A stretch of 64,000 nucleotides of DNA from Pseudomonas sp. Bout1. GTDB lineage: Bacteria > Pseudomonadota > Gammaproteobacteria > Pseudomonadales > Pseudomonadaceae. The stretch covers positions 2,123,001 to 2,187,000 of the forward strand of contig NZ_JAVIWK010000001.1 in assembly GCF_034314165.1 (NCBI RefSeq), in the 5' to 3' direction. Position numbers and translations under genes: made by a program. Positions 27,121-35,849 of the stretch are shown here, piece after piece. Every line of letters starts with the position of its first letter. Position 1 is the first letter of the stretch. The notes beneath the pieces were generated by a model. It made no database searches. It was not told the DNA's origin and saw nothing but the letters and a program-made list of their open reading frames with translations.

Positions 27121-27777
27121 ATGGAACCTGGATTTTGGCATGAGCGGTGGGCGCGCAATCAGACGGGGTTTCATCTGCCCGAGGTGAATCCATACCTGCT
27201 GCGCCACTGGCCTGGGCTGGGCGTGGAGCGCACAGCGCAAGTGTTGGTGCCGTTGTGCGGCAAGAGCCTGGACCTGGTGTGGCTGGCGAGTGTCGGGCAT
27301 CGGGTGATTGGGGTCGAACTGTCGGAAAAGGCCGTTGAGGAGTTTTTCAGCGAGCAGGAACTGACGCCGCAGATCAGTCAGCGCGGTGCTTTCAAGGTCT
27401 ACCAGGCGGGCTCCATCGAACTCTGGTGCGGGGATTTCTTCGCCCTGGATGCAGGCGCAGTGGCAGATTGCCGGGCGCTTTACGACCGGGCGGCGTTGAT
27501 TGCCTTGCCGCCGTTGATGCGAGAAAAGTACGTCGCGCACTTGACCAGGATTCTGGCGGCAGGCAGTCGTGGCCTGTTAATCACCCTCGACTATGAACAG
27601 TCGCAGAAGGCGGGCCCGCCGTTTGCGGTGAGCGACGAGGAAGTGAAGCTGCTGCTCGGCGCGCATTGGAGCTTGGAGGTACTGCAGGAGCAGGACATTC
27701 TGGACCAGAGCTGGAAGTTCGTTCAGGAGGGCGTCACACGCCTGGAAGAGCGAGTGTATCGCCTGGCCAAAGACTGA
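27121..27777 (+). CDS. tpm: Thiopurine S-methyltransferase
   Basis: A 218-residue SAM-dependent methyltransferase of the bacterial TPMT family, linked to tellurite and selenite resistance through methylation. Family signatures: [20 protein letters not shown] at the N terminus, [17 protein letters not shown] (motif I) and [13 protein letters not shown], then [17 protein letters not shown] (about 122-138) and the C-terminal [19 protein letters not shown]. Full length compared with relatives. It is preceded by an A/T-rich promoter-like stretch (27060-27118) and followed by a terminator shared with convergent htpX. Confidence 0.95.
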   Translation: MEPGFWHERWARNQTGFHLPEVNPYLLRHWPGLGVERTAQVLVPLCGKSLDLVWLASVGHRVIGVELSEKAVEEFFSEQELTPQISQRGAFKVYQAGSIELWCGDFFALDAGAVADCRALYDRAALIALPPLMREKYVAHLTRILAAGSRGLLITLDYEQSQKAGPPFAVSDEEVKLLLGAHWSLEVLQEQDILDQSWKFVQEGVTRLEERVYRLAKD

Positions 27778-27786
27778 ATCGCGCCC

Positions 27787-27820
27787 ACAAAAAAGGGGCG
27801 ATCAAATCGCCCCTTCTTCT
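27787..27820. terminator. Bidirectional terminator between tpm and htpX
   Basis: Stem AAGGGGCGAT / ATCGCCCCTT with a CAA loop, preceded by an A-run; on the plus strand it is followed by a T-rich tract. Confidence 0.9.
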
Positions 27821-27828
27821 TGTTGCTA

Positions 27829-28716
27829 TCAGCCGCGGCGACGCAGTGCGTCAATCCGCTCTTCCAGCGGTGGATGGCTCATGAACAGACGAGCCATGCC
27901 TTGCTTGATACCACCGTTGATGCCAAAGGCTGTCAGGGTGTTCGGCATGTGCACCGGCAAGCCCTGTTCGGAGCGCAGGTGCTGCAGGGCGCTGATCATT
28001 GCGCCGGTACCGGCCAGGCGTGCACCGGCTTCGTCTGCGCGGAATTCGCGTTTGCGTGAAAACCACATCACGATCGAGCTGGCGAGGAAACCCAGTACCA
28101 GTTCGGCGAAAATGGTCGCCACGTAGTAGGCGATGCCCTGGCCCTGTTCATTCTTGAAAATCACCTTGTCGACGAAATTGCCGATGATCCGCGCAAAGAA
28201 CATCACGAAGGTGTTCACCACGCCTTGCACCAGCGCCAAAGTGACCATGTCGCCATTGGCCACGTGGCCGATCTCGTGGGCCAGCACGGCCTTGATCTCG
28301 TCGGGCGAAAAACGCTCGAGCAAGCCTTGGCTGACGGCCACAAGGGCGTCGTTCTTGTTCCAGCCGGTGGCAAAGGCATTGGCTTCATAGGCCGGGAAGA
28401 TCCCGACTTCAGGCATCTTGATCCCGGCTTCGCGGGACAATTGCTCGACGGTTTGCAGCAGCCATTGCTCATGCCGGGTACGTGGCTGGGTGATGATCTG
28501 GGTGCTGGTGCTCATCTTCGCCATCCACTTGGAGATGAACAGCGAGAAAATCGACCCGGCAAAACCAAAGACCGCACAGAAGATCAGCAGCTGATTGAGG
28601 TTCAGATCAACCCCGTTGGCCGCCATGATCCCATTGAAGCCGAAAAGGCTCAGCGTGATGCTGGCAATCAGCACGACCGCCAGGTTAGTGGCCAAGAACA
28701 GCAGAATGCGCATCAT
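27829..28716 (-). CDS. htpX: Membrane zinc protease HtpX (M48B)
   Basis: A 295-residue integral-membrane zinc metalloprotease that degrades misfolded membrane proteins. Two N-terminal helices (about 4-27 and 38-60), the zinc-binding HEIGH motif (about residues 143-147) after VLAH, two further hydrophobic stretches near 158-178 and 195-215, and the third ligand Glu in [10 protein letters not shown]. It starts MMRILLF like E. coli HtpX. GGAGAATT lies 9 bases before the ATG and a good promoter lies upstream. Confidence 0.96.
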   Translation of the reverse strand: MMRILLFLATNLAVVLIASITLSLFGFNGIMAANGVDLNLNQLLIFCAVFGFAGSIFSLFISKWMAKMSTSTQIITQPRTRHEQWLLQTVEQLSREAGIKMPEVGIFPAYEANAFATGWNKNDALVAVSQGLLERFSPDEIKAVLAHEIGHVANGDMVTLALVQGVVNTFVMFFARIIGNFVDKVIFKNEQGQGIAYYVATIFAELVLGFLASSIVMWFSRKREFRADEAGARLAGTGAMISALQHLRSEQGLPVHMPNTLTAFGINGGIKQGMARLFMSHPPLEERIDALRRRG

Positions 28717-28761
28717 GGTTGTAGAATTCTCCTCATGCTAAATATGTCGCGTACTGCGGGG

Positions 28762-28790
28762 TATATAAGGTGCGGCATGGGGGTATTCAA
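28762..28790 (-). promoter_or_regulatory. Sigma70-like promoter of htpX
   Basis: On the minus strand, TTGAAT (complement of 28785-28790) and TATATA (28762-28767) are separated by exactly 17 bp. This would give a leader of about 40 nt before htpX. Confidence 0.6.
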
Positions 28791-29030
28791 CCGAGGGACT
28801 ATTTCAAACTGTGTCCTACAGCCTGAATGTAGAGCCTTGAAGGGAATTTCCGACGCCAGATGCAGTTCGAGAGCCTCGCCTGATTAGCTCGCGGCCCTGT
28901 AATTATAGGGTGATGCCCAAGCAACGGTAGAGCCGGCGAGTGTAAAAGGTGGCGCGGGCCGCGCAGGGTAGAGAAGTGTTGCCAGATAATCGCTGTACGA
29001 CCGGGGGTGGGCCGTACAGCGCAATGTCGG
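28791..29030. other. Intergenic region between htpX and alaA, no gene seen
   Basis: About 240 bp without a convincing frame. The only structure is an inverted repeat CGCTGTACG / CGTACAGCG at about 28991-29021 just downstream of the alaA stop, which may act as a weak transcription terminator or attenuator although the following T-run is poor. Confidence 0.5.
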
Positions 29031-30242
29031 TTACTGGCGATAGGACTTCAGGAAGTTGCCGATACGACCAATGGCCATCTCCAGGTCATCCACCCGCGGC
29101 AGCGTGACCACCCGGAAGTGATCCGGCCACGGCCAGTTGAACGCCGTGCCCTGGACGACCAGCAGCTTTTCCGACAGCAGCAAATCAAGCACGAACTTCT
29201 CGTCGTTGAAGATCGGGCACACTTTCGGGTCGATCCGCGGGAAAGCATACAGCGCGCCCATGGGCTTCACGCAGCTGACGCCCGGAATTGCGTTCAGCAG
29301 TTCCCAGGTACGGTTGCGCTGCTCCAGCAGGCGGCCCTGTGGCAGTACCAGGTCGTTGATGCTCTGGTAGCCACCCAAGGCGGTCTGGATGGCATGCTGG
29401 CTTGGCACGTTGGCACACAGGCGCATGTTGGCCAGCATGTCGATACCCTCGATGTAGCTCTGGGCATTGTGCTTGGGGCCGGAAATCGCGATCCAGCCGG
29501 AACGGAAACCCGCCACCCGGTAGGATTTCGACAGGCCGTTGAAGGTCAGGCACAGCAGGTCGGGCGCCAGGGAAGCCGTGCAGATGTGCACGGCATCGTC
29601 GTACAGGATCTTGTCGTAGATCTCGTCGGAAAACACCACCAGGTTGTGCTGGCGTGCCAGTTCGAGCATGCCCAGCAGCACTTCCCTGGAGTACACCGCG
29701 CCGGTGGGGTTGTTCGGGTTGATGATAACCAGCGCCTTGGTATTCGGGGTGATCTTGGCCTTGATGTCGGCCAGGTCCGGGAACCAGTCGGCGCCCTCGT
29801 CACACAGGTAGTGCACTGGATGGCCGCCGGCCAGTGTGACGGCGGCCGTCCACAGCGGATAATCGGGGGCCGGAACGAGTACTTCGTCGCCGTTGTTAAG
29901 CAGGGCCTGCATGGACATGACGATCAGCTCGGACACGCCGTTGCCCAGGTAGATGTCTTCGATGCCGACACCTTCAACCTGCTTTTGCTGGTAGTACTGC
30001 ATGACCGCCTTGCGCGCACTGAACAGGCCTTTGGAGTCGCTGTAGCCTTGGGCGGTAGGCAGGTTGCGGATCACGTCCTGAAGGATTTCCTCCGGCGCTT
30101 CGAAGCCAAAGGGTGCCGGGTTGCCGATGTTCAGCTTGAGGATGCGATGGCCTTCCTCTTCCAGGCGCTTGGCGTGCTTGAGCACCGGGCCGCGAATGTC
30201 GTAGCAGACGTTGGCGAGCTTGTTCGATTTGCTGACCTGCAT
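29031..30242 (-). CDS. alaA: Alanine-forming class I aminotransferase (AlaA type)
   Basis: A 403-residue fold-type I PLP aminotransferase, probably glutamate-pyruvate transaminase AlaA, judged by length and the N-terminal SNKLANVCYDIRGPVLKHAKRLE region. Visible blocks: LNIGNPAPFGF, YSDSKGLFSARKAV, INPNNPTGAVYS (substrate carboxylate/PLP ring), FSDEIYDKILYDD and the PLP Lys in GLSKSYRVAGFRSGW (about residue 240). AGGATC lies 11 bases before the ATG. Its promoter region (30243-30440) is shared with divergent msrB. Confidence 0.9.
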   Translation of the reverse strand: MQVSKSNKLANVCYDIRGPVLKHAKRLEEEGHRILKLNIGNPAPFGFEAPEEILQDVIRNLPTAQGYSDSKGLFSARKAVMQYYQQKQVEGVGIEDIYLGNGVSELIVMSMQALLNNGDEVLVPAPDYPLWTAAVTLAGGHPVHYLCDEGADWFPDLADIKAKITPNTKALVIINPNNPTGAVYSREVLLGMLELARQHNLVVFSDEIYDKILYDDAVHICTASLAPDLLCLTFNGLSKSYRVAGFRSGWIAISGPKHNAQSYIEGIDMLANMRLCANVPSQHAIQTALGGYQSINDLVLPQGRLLEQRNRTWELLNAIPGVSCVKPMGALYAFPRIDPKVCPIFNDEKFVLDLLLSEKLLVVQGTAFNWPWPDHFRVVTLPRVDDLEMAIGRIGNFLKSYRQ

Positions 30243-30444
30243 GGCGATGTGATCCTGAAAATGAACGATCCAGACGGTGTGAAGACTACCGTGCTGAGAA
30301 TCCTGCGTTGGCCTGACCCATAAATACGTTTGAATGCCGGTAACGCGGGTGCCAGACTGGCGCTTTGACGAGGCGCAATCATACGTGCCGCCTGATCCAT
30401 GGAAAAGACACAGATCAGGCTTTTTCAGTTGCCGAGGTGTACCG

Positions 30445-30837
30445 ATGGAAAAGTTGCAGAAAACCGTTGATGAATGGAAAGCCATGCTCGACCCGGAGCA
30501 GTACAACGTGTGCCGCCTCAAAGGCACCGAGCGACCGTTCAGCGGCAAGTACAACGCCACCAAGACCGATGGCGTCTACCACTGCATCTGCTGCAATGAG
30601 CCGCTGTTCGATTCCAAAGCCAAGTTTGACTCCGGCTGCGGCTGGCCCAGCTTCTACGAGCCGATCGCCGAGCAGGCGATGGTCGAGATTCGGGACGTCA
30701 TCCATGGCATGGTCCGCACCGAAGTCACCTGCGCCAAATGCGATGCGCACTTGGGTCATGTGTTCCCGGATGGCCCGCCGCCGACCGGCTTGCGTTACTG
30801 CATCAATTCGGTGTGCTTGGATCTGGTGCCACGCTAG
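30445..30837 (+). CDS. msrB: Peptide-methionine (R)-S-oxide reductase MsrB
   Basis: A 130-residue zinc-containing MsrB that repairs methionine R-sulfoxide in proteins. The four structural zinc cysteines are in CICCNEP and [10 protein letters not shown], the catalytic cysteine is in [12 protein letters not shown] and the substrate pocket in [15 protein letters not shown] precedes the ATG by 7 bases. It sits beside gpx-ospR and near a free-methionine sulfoxide reductase gene, so several peroxide-damage functions are grouped here. Confidence 0.97.
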   Translation: MEKLQKTVDEWKAMLDPEQYNVCRLKGTERPFSGKYNATKTDGVYHCICCNEPLFDSKAKFDSGCGWPSFYEPIAEQAMVEIRDVIHGMVRTEVTCAKCDAHLGHVFPDGPPPTGLRYCINSVCLDLVPR

Positions 30838-30969
30838 ACCGTCGACCTTCTGCGGGCCTTGGCGCCCGCAGGGGTTGTTATAGGCAGGTATAAGCCCGGG
30901 CAATTAAATTGCACACAATTGAATTGCCTACTATCTTTTGGTTCTTCCTATCTCTTTCGAGGCACTGCC

Positions 30970-31451
<482 letters not shown>

Positions 31452-31455
<4 letters not shown>

Positions 31456-31904
31456 CCGACCTGTCCCTGGCTCTCGACGACCAACTGTGCTTCAAGCTCT
31501 ACGCGGCCTCGCGCGCGGTCACCCGGGCCTACAAGCCGATGCTTGAGCAGTTGGGCCTGACCTACCCGCAATACCTGGTGATGCTGGTGCTGTGGGAATG
31601 GCACGGTGCGGCCATGCCACAACCCACGGTCAAGGCCTTGGGCGAGCGCCTGTTGCTGGATTCCGGCACGCTGACGCCGCTGCTCAAGCGTCTGGAGCAG
31701 CTAGCCCTAGTGAGGCGCCAGCGCAGCGCGCTGGATGAGCGTGAAGTGCACCTGAGCCTGACCGAAAAAGGCCAGAACCTGCGTGACCAAGTGCAACCGT
31801 TGAAGGCGCGGCTATTGTGTGACAGCGGAGTTGACCTGAACCAGGCCGATGCCCTGCGTGATGGCCTGGATCAGCTGTTGCGCCAGATCAAAGACTTGTC
31901 GTAG
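31452..31904 (+). CDS. ospR: Redox-sensing MarR-family regulator, OspR type
   Basis: A 150-residue MarR regulator of the OhrR/OspR group. Cys13 in DDQLCFKLY is equivalent to the OhrR sensing cysteine and a second Cys lies near residue 122 (RLLCDSG), so a two-cysteine switch is possible. The winged helix spans about residues 55-95 (VKALGERLLLDSGTLTPLLKRLEQL). The gpx-ospR order and the adjacent sagS match the locus where P. aeruginosa OspR controls gpx and pigment production. The 3' end overlaps convergent sagS by 17 bases. Confidence 0.9.
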
Positions 31905-34212
31905 TCGGCACCCACAGGTCGAGCAAAGCCTTGAGTTCTTCCCGGCGAAACGGCTTGGCCAGGTAGTCGTTCATGCCGGCCGCCCGGCAGCGCTCACGCT
32001 CCTCGGACATGGCGTTGGCGGTCAGCGCGACAATTGGCAGGTCCGGCCAGCGCCCGCTGCGGCGAATCTGCCGGCTGGCTTCATAGCCATCCATCACCGG
32101 CATGTTGCAGTCCATCAACACCATGTCGAAGCTCTGTTCTTCCAGCAACTTGAGGGCTTCGCCACCGTGGGCGGCGACGATTACCTCGCAACCGAGTTTG
32201 CCGAGCATGCCCTTGGCCACCAGTTGGTTAACCGGGTTGTCTTCCACCAGCAGGATGCGCGCCCGATGAGCGAGCGGGCCGGTTTCCAGTTGGATCAGGT
32301 CCAGCACCAGGTCGGGATCGGTGCGCAAGTTGCGCTGCAAAATCTGGTACAGCGCGGTGCGGCTCAGGGGCCTGGCTTGCTGCTGCAGGGGCGCCAGGGC
32401 CGCGACTTCTTCGCTGGGCATGAAGTTGCCATAGGCGGTCACCAGCAAGATCGGCGCGGTGATCGTCGGGCGCAGGCGAAACAGGCATTCGGGGCAGTCG
32501 GTGATCAGCAGGTCGGGGTTCTGCCCGCTCAAGTCGTCGTCGATGGAGTAACAGCGCGGCGTCAACCCCCAGCTCGGCAGCAGGCTGTTGAGCAATTCCG
32601 CCAGGCCACTGCTGGTGCTGGTGATCGCAATTACGTCCCCGGACAACGGCGCCAGGCGCACCGCCGGTAAATGCGTGGCTAAGGGCAGGTCGGCGCAGAA
32701 CTGGCTGCCAAAGCCTGCCTCGGAACTGATGCTTAACCGTCCCTGCATGGCTTCGCACAGGTTGTGGGTAAGCGCCAGGCCCAGGCCGGTCCCGCCAAAC
32801 TGGCGAGTGATGCCCGCGCCGGCCTGGGTGAACGGCTGGAAGATCTTCACCTGGGCGTCCTGGGCGATCCCGATACCGGTGTCGCACACCTCGATCCTGA
32901 CCCGGCCGGCTTGCGCACTGAGGCGCACGTCCACCCGGCCAAACCGCGTGAACTTCAGGGCGTTGGACAGCAGGTTGCTGACGATTTGGCGTACCCGCGT
33001 CGGGTCGCCCAGCACCTGGGCTGGAAACTGCGGGTCGATCAGGCACGTCAACTCCACACTGGGCGCGGCATTTTGCGAGAGCAGGTTGGCGGTGTCTTCC
33101 ACCAGTGCGCCGAGGTCGAACGGGATGTTTTCCAGTTCCAGTTGGCCGGCGTCGAACTTGGACAGGTCGAGGATATCGTTAAGTAGTTCCACCAGTACTT
33201 TGCCCGAGTCATGGGCGATCGACAGCTGCTGGCGTTGCTCGGCGTTCAGCGGGCTGTCGAGGGAGAGAGCGATCATCCCCAGCAGGCCATTGAGCGGGGT
33301 ACGGATTTCATGGCTCATGTTGGCCAGGAACGCCGCCCGTGCCTGGGCCATGGCCAGGGCCGTCATCTTCGCCGCTTCCAGTTCGTCGTTTGAAAGACTG
33401 AGCCGATGGTTGATCGCCTTGAGCTCGGTGGTACGCGCAGAAACGATGTTCTCCAGTTGCCCGAGGTATTCCGTGAGGCGGTTCTCGGCGTGCCGTCGCT
33501 GCTGGATTTCGGTCTCCATGTTTTCAAACTGTTGGTTGGCGACGTCGACCAACACGCCGATTTCATCGTGTTCGTGTCCCGGTGGGCAGTCCAGTCGCGC
33601 GTGCTTGCGTGAACTCAGCTCGCGAATAATGCGCACCAGCGGCTTGGTCAGCATTACGTAGAACAGCGCCAGCAGAATGCCGGTGAGGAGCAGGCTGCGG
33701 GCAAAACCGTTGAGCAGGGTGATTTCGGCACGGCGCAGGAACCGGCTGCCGAACGCGTAGGTGTCGACGTCCAGGCGCAGCACGCCGAGGGCGTCATTGG
33801 GCATGTGCGCGAGGTACAGCCGGTCTTCGAATTGGCGGTTGGCGCCAAACAGGAAGTCGCTGATGGGCCGGTAGGTGCTTTCCTTGCGCGGTCGATGGAC
33901 ATCGGCCAGTACCAAACCGTTGTTGTCGATCAGTTGTGCATGGGTGATGGCGGGGGAGTGCAGCAGGCCGAGGGTCAGCTCCTGGGCCAGTTCGGCGTCG
34001 ATGTTATAGGCGATGCGCGAGGCCGGGTTGTGACTGATTTCAATCAGTGCACGTATTTCCCGGTTGATGGAAGCGTCTTCGCTGGCATAATCAATCCCGA
34101 TCTGTATCAGGCTGAGCAAGGTTCCCAAGACGAATCCGACCAGCACTGTCAGTCTGGCTTGTTTATAAGACAAGCGGTGGGCGAACTTGATATCCATCGG
34201 GTGCTGTACCAC
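31888..34212 (-). CDS. sagS: Hybrid sensor kinase, SagS-like
   Basis: A 774-residue hybrid histidine kinase. In order: transmembrane helix near the N terminus, a periplasmic sensory segment, a second helix (about residues 170-190), a HAMP-like linker and coiled coil, HisKA with the phospho-His in ANMSHEIRTPLNG, HATPase_c (DTGIGIA, GGTGLGL), a degenerate receiver-like stretch and a C-terminal receiver with the phospho-Asp in VLMDCNMPVMDG. Length, layout and position beside gpx-ospR match P. aeruginosa SagS, which sends signal through HptB to govern biofilm growth and tolerance. GTG at 34212 is favoured because AAGGAAA lies about 7 bases upstream; ATG at 34197 is an alternative. Confidence 0.87.
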   Translation of the reverse strand: MVQHPMDIKFAHRLSYKQARLTVLVGFVLGTLLSLIQIGIDYASEDASINREIRALIEISHNPASRIAYNIDAELAQELTLGLLHSPAITHAQLIDNNGLVLADVHRPRKESTYRPISDFLFGANRQFEDRLYLAHMPNDALGVLRLDVDTYAFGSRFLRRAEITLLNGFARSLLLTGILLALFYVMLTKPLVRIIRELSSRKHARLDCPPGHEHDEIGVLVDVANQQFENMETEIQQRRHAENRLTEYLGQLENIVSARTTELKAINHRLSLSNDELEAAKMTALAMAQARAAFLANMSHEIRTPLNGLLGMIALSLDSPLNAEQRQQLSIAHDSGKVLVELLNDILDLSKFDAGQLELENIPFDLGALVEDTANLLSQNAAPSVELTCLIDPQFPAQVLGDPTRVRQIVSNLLSNALKFTRFGRVDVRLSAQAGRVRIEVCDTGIGIAQDAQVKIFQPFTQAGAGITRQFGGTGLGLALTHNLCEAMQGRLSISSEAGFGSQFCADLPLATHLPAVRLAPLSGDVIAITSTSSGLAELLNSLLPSWGLTPRCYSIDDDLSGQNPDLLITDCPECLFRLRPTITAPILLVTAYGNFMPSEEVAALAPLQQQARPLSRTALYQILQRNLRTDPDLVLDLIQLETGPLAHRARILLVEDNPVNQLVAKGMLGKLGCEVIVAAHGGEALKLLEEQSFDMVLMDCNMPVMDGYEASRQIRRSGRWPDLPIVALTANAMSEERERCRAAGMNDYLAKPFRREELKALLDLWVPTTTSL

Positions 34213-34363
34213 TTTACGTTTCCTTTCGCCCGGCAAGCATAGCTGAACATCCACAGGTCAAACTTGCCCGGCATGAATCGATTTTATTCGGTGCAGCCCT
34301 GCACGGTCTGCCTCAGGGTTGCCAATACGCCATCTTTTACAAGAACTTGCCAGAGGAATAGTC

Positions 34364-35254
34364 GTGGATTCTCGATTGAATGCCTTTCTTGAGCGAGCCG
34401 ACGCGGTACTTGCTCGCCTGGAACCCTTGTTGCCCGCCCCGCGCGAGGCTGTTGACTGGAACCATTGCCTGGCTGCCCGCTGGCAGCGCGAAGGACGCAG
34501 CGGCTTTTTACTGCCGCTGGAAGTCAGCCTGGACATGCGCCTGTCTGACTTGATCGGCGTGGATAAACAGCGCGAACAACTGGCCCGCAACACCCAACAG
34601 TTTCTCGACGGCCTGCCGGCCAACCATGCGTTGCTCTGGGGCTCGCGCGGCACGGGTAAATCGTCCATGGTGCGCGCCTTGCTCGCCCAGCATGCCAAGG
34701 CCGGTTTGCGCCTGATCGAGATCGAGCGCGATCACCTGGCGGATCTGCCGCGAGTGGTCGAGCAACTGGTCAAATTGCCACAGCGCTTTGTGCTGTTCTG
34801 TGATGACCTGTCCTTTGAAGCCGGCGAGAGTGATTACCGTGTGCTCAAGAGCGTGCTCGACGGCTCCCTGGAGCAGGCACCGGAAAACGTCTTGTTGTAT
34901 GCCACCTCCAACCGTCGCCACCTGGTGCCCGAGAACCAGAGCGATAACGAAAACTGGAAGACCGTAGACGGCGAACTGCATCCCAACGAAGCGGTGGAGG
35001 ACAAGATTGCCTTGTCTGACCGTTTCGGTTTGTGGCTGTCGTTTTACCCGTTCAATCAGGAACACTTCCTGGATGTGGTCGAGCACTGGATCGGCGAGTT
35101 GGCGAGCAAGGCCGGTTTGCAGTGGCAGCGCGATGAAGAACTGGACATCCTCGCAGTGCGCTGGGCAACCGGGCGTGGCAATCGCAACGGCCGTTGTGCC
35201 TATCAGTTCGCCCGCTATTGGGTGGGCCTCAAGTTGTTGGAGCGTCAACCATGA
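34364..35254 (+). CDS. DUF815-family AAA ATPase
   Basis: A 296-residue P-loop protein with Walker A LLWGSRGTGKSSMV (about 87-100), Walker B-like VLFCDDLSFE and a sensor-like LYATSNRRHLVPENQ block typical of the DUF815 (PF05673) ATPases. Function is unknown; no partner is obvious. I chose the GTG at 34364, which has AGAGGA 6 bases upstream; the frame extends to an earlier TTG. Its stop overlaps the start of the methionine sulfoxide reductase gene (ATGA). Confidence 0.86.
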   Translation: MDSRLNAFLERADAVLARLEPLLPAPREAVDWNHCLAARWQREGRSGFLLPLEVSLDMRLSDLIGVDKQREQLARNTQQFLDGLPANHALLWGSRGTGKSSMVRALLAQHAKAGLRLIEIERDHLADLPRVVEQLVKLPQRFVLFCDDLSFEAGESDYRVLKSVLDGSLEQAPENVLLYATSNRRHLVPENQSDNENWKTVDGELHPNEAVEDKIALSDRFGLWLSFYPFNQEHFLDVVEHWIGELASKAGLQWQRDEELDILAVRWATGRGNRNGRCAYQFARYWVGLKLLERQP

Positions 35255-35733
35255 TTGATTTGCAACCGTCCGCAGCCGGCCTTGATGGTTACGCCATGCT
35301 GCATGCGCAGTTGGAGTCGTTGCTGGCGGATGAACGGGACTTCATTGCCAATGCGGCGCAGTTTTCTGCATTCCTGTTCAATCAGCTGGACGATTTGAAC
35401 TGGGCGGGTTTCTACCTAAACCGCAATGAAGAGTTGGTGCTCGGGCCTTTTCAGGGCCAGATTGCCTGTGTGCGCATTCCGTTTGGTCGCGGTGTGTGCG
35501 GCGCGGCAGCGGCCTCGCTGCAAACCCAGCGGGTGGAAGACGTGCATGCATTTCCGGGGCATATCGCCTGTGACAGTGCGTCGAACAGCGAGTTGGTCGT
35601 TCCGTTGGTCAAGGACGGGCGCTTGATTGGTGTGTTGGACCTGGACAGCCCATCACTGTCGCGGTTTACCGCGCAGGATCAGGCCGGCATCGAGCAGTTG
35701 GCGGCGATTTTCCTGCGGCTGACCGACTGCTGA
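35251..35733 (+). CDS. msrC: Free methionine-(R)-sulfoxide reductase, GAF domain
   Basis: A 160-residue GAF-fold enzyme reducing free methionine R-sulfoxide (fRMsr). The three characteristic cysteines are found in QIACVRIPFG, GVCGAAA and HIACDSASNSE, the last containing the conserved acidic and substrate-binding residues; ELVVPLV and GVLDLDSP complete the family pattern. It overlaps the DUF815 ATPase gene by 4 bases, so the two are translationally coupled, an unexplained pairing. Confidence 0.92.
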   Translation: MIDLQPSAAGLDGYAMLHAQLESLLADERDFIANAAQFSAFLFNQLDDLNWAGFYLNRNEELVLGPFQGQIACVRIPFGRGVCGAAAASLQTQRVEDVHAFPGHIACDSASNSELVVPLVKDGRLIGVLDLDSPSLSRFTAQDQAGIEQLAAIFLRLTDC

Positions 35734-35750
35734 TGCACTGACCCTCTTGT

Positions 35751-35848
35751 TGTAGGAGCGGGCTTGCTCGCGAAAAACCAAAGAACACCGCGTGCAGCCA
35801 GAATGCCCGCGTTATCGATGGCGATTTTCGCGAGCAAGCTCGCTCCAG
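35751..35848. repeat. REP doublet, GCTTGCTCGCGA class
   Basis: TGTAGGAGCGGGCTTGCTCGCGA mirrored by TCGCGAGCAAGCTCGCTCCA, about 50 bp apart. It lies between the fRMsr stop and the end of the convergent RocS-like kinase gene and ends two bases before the latter's stop codon. Confidence 0.88.
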
Positions 35849-35849
35849 G

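Noticed and set aside
28991..29021. Second LexA box (CTGTACG...CGTACAG)
   Set aside because: The half-sites are too far apart (more than 8 bases between CTGT and ACAG); it is a hairpin near the alaA stop, more likely a weak terminator.
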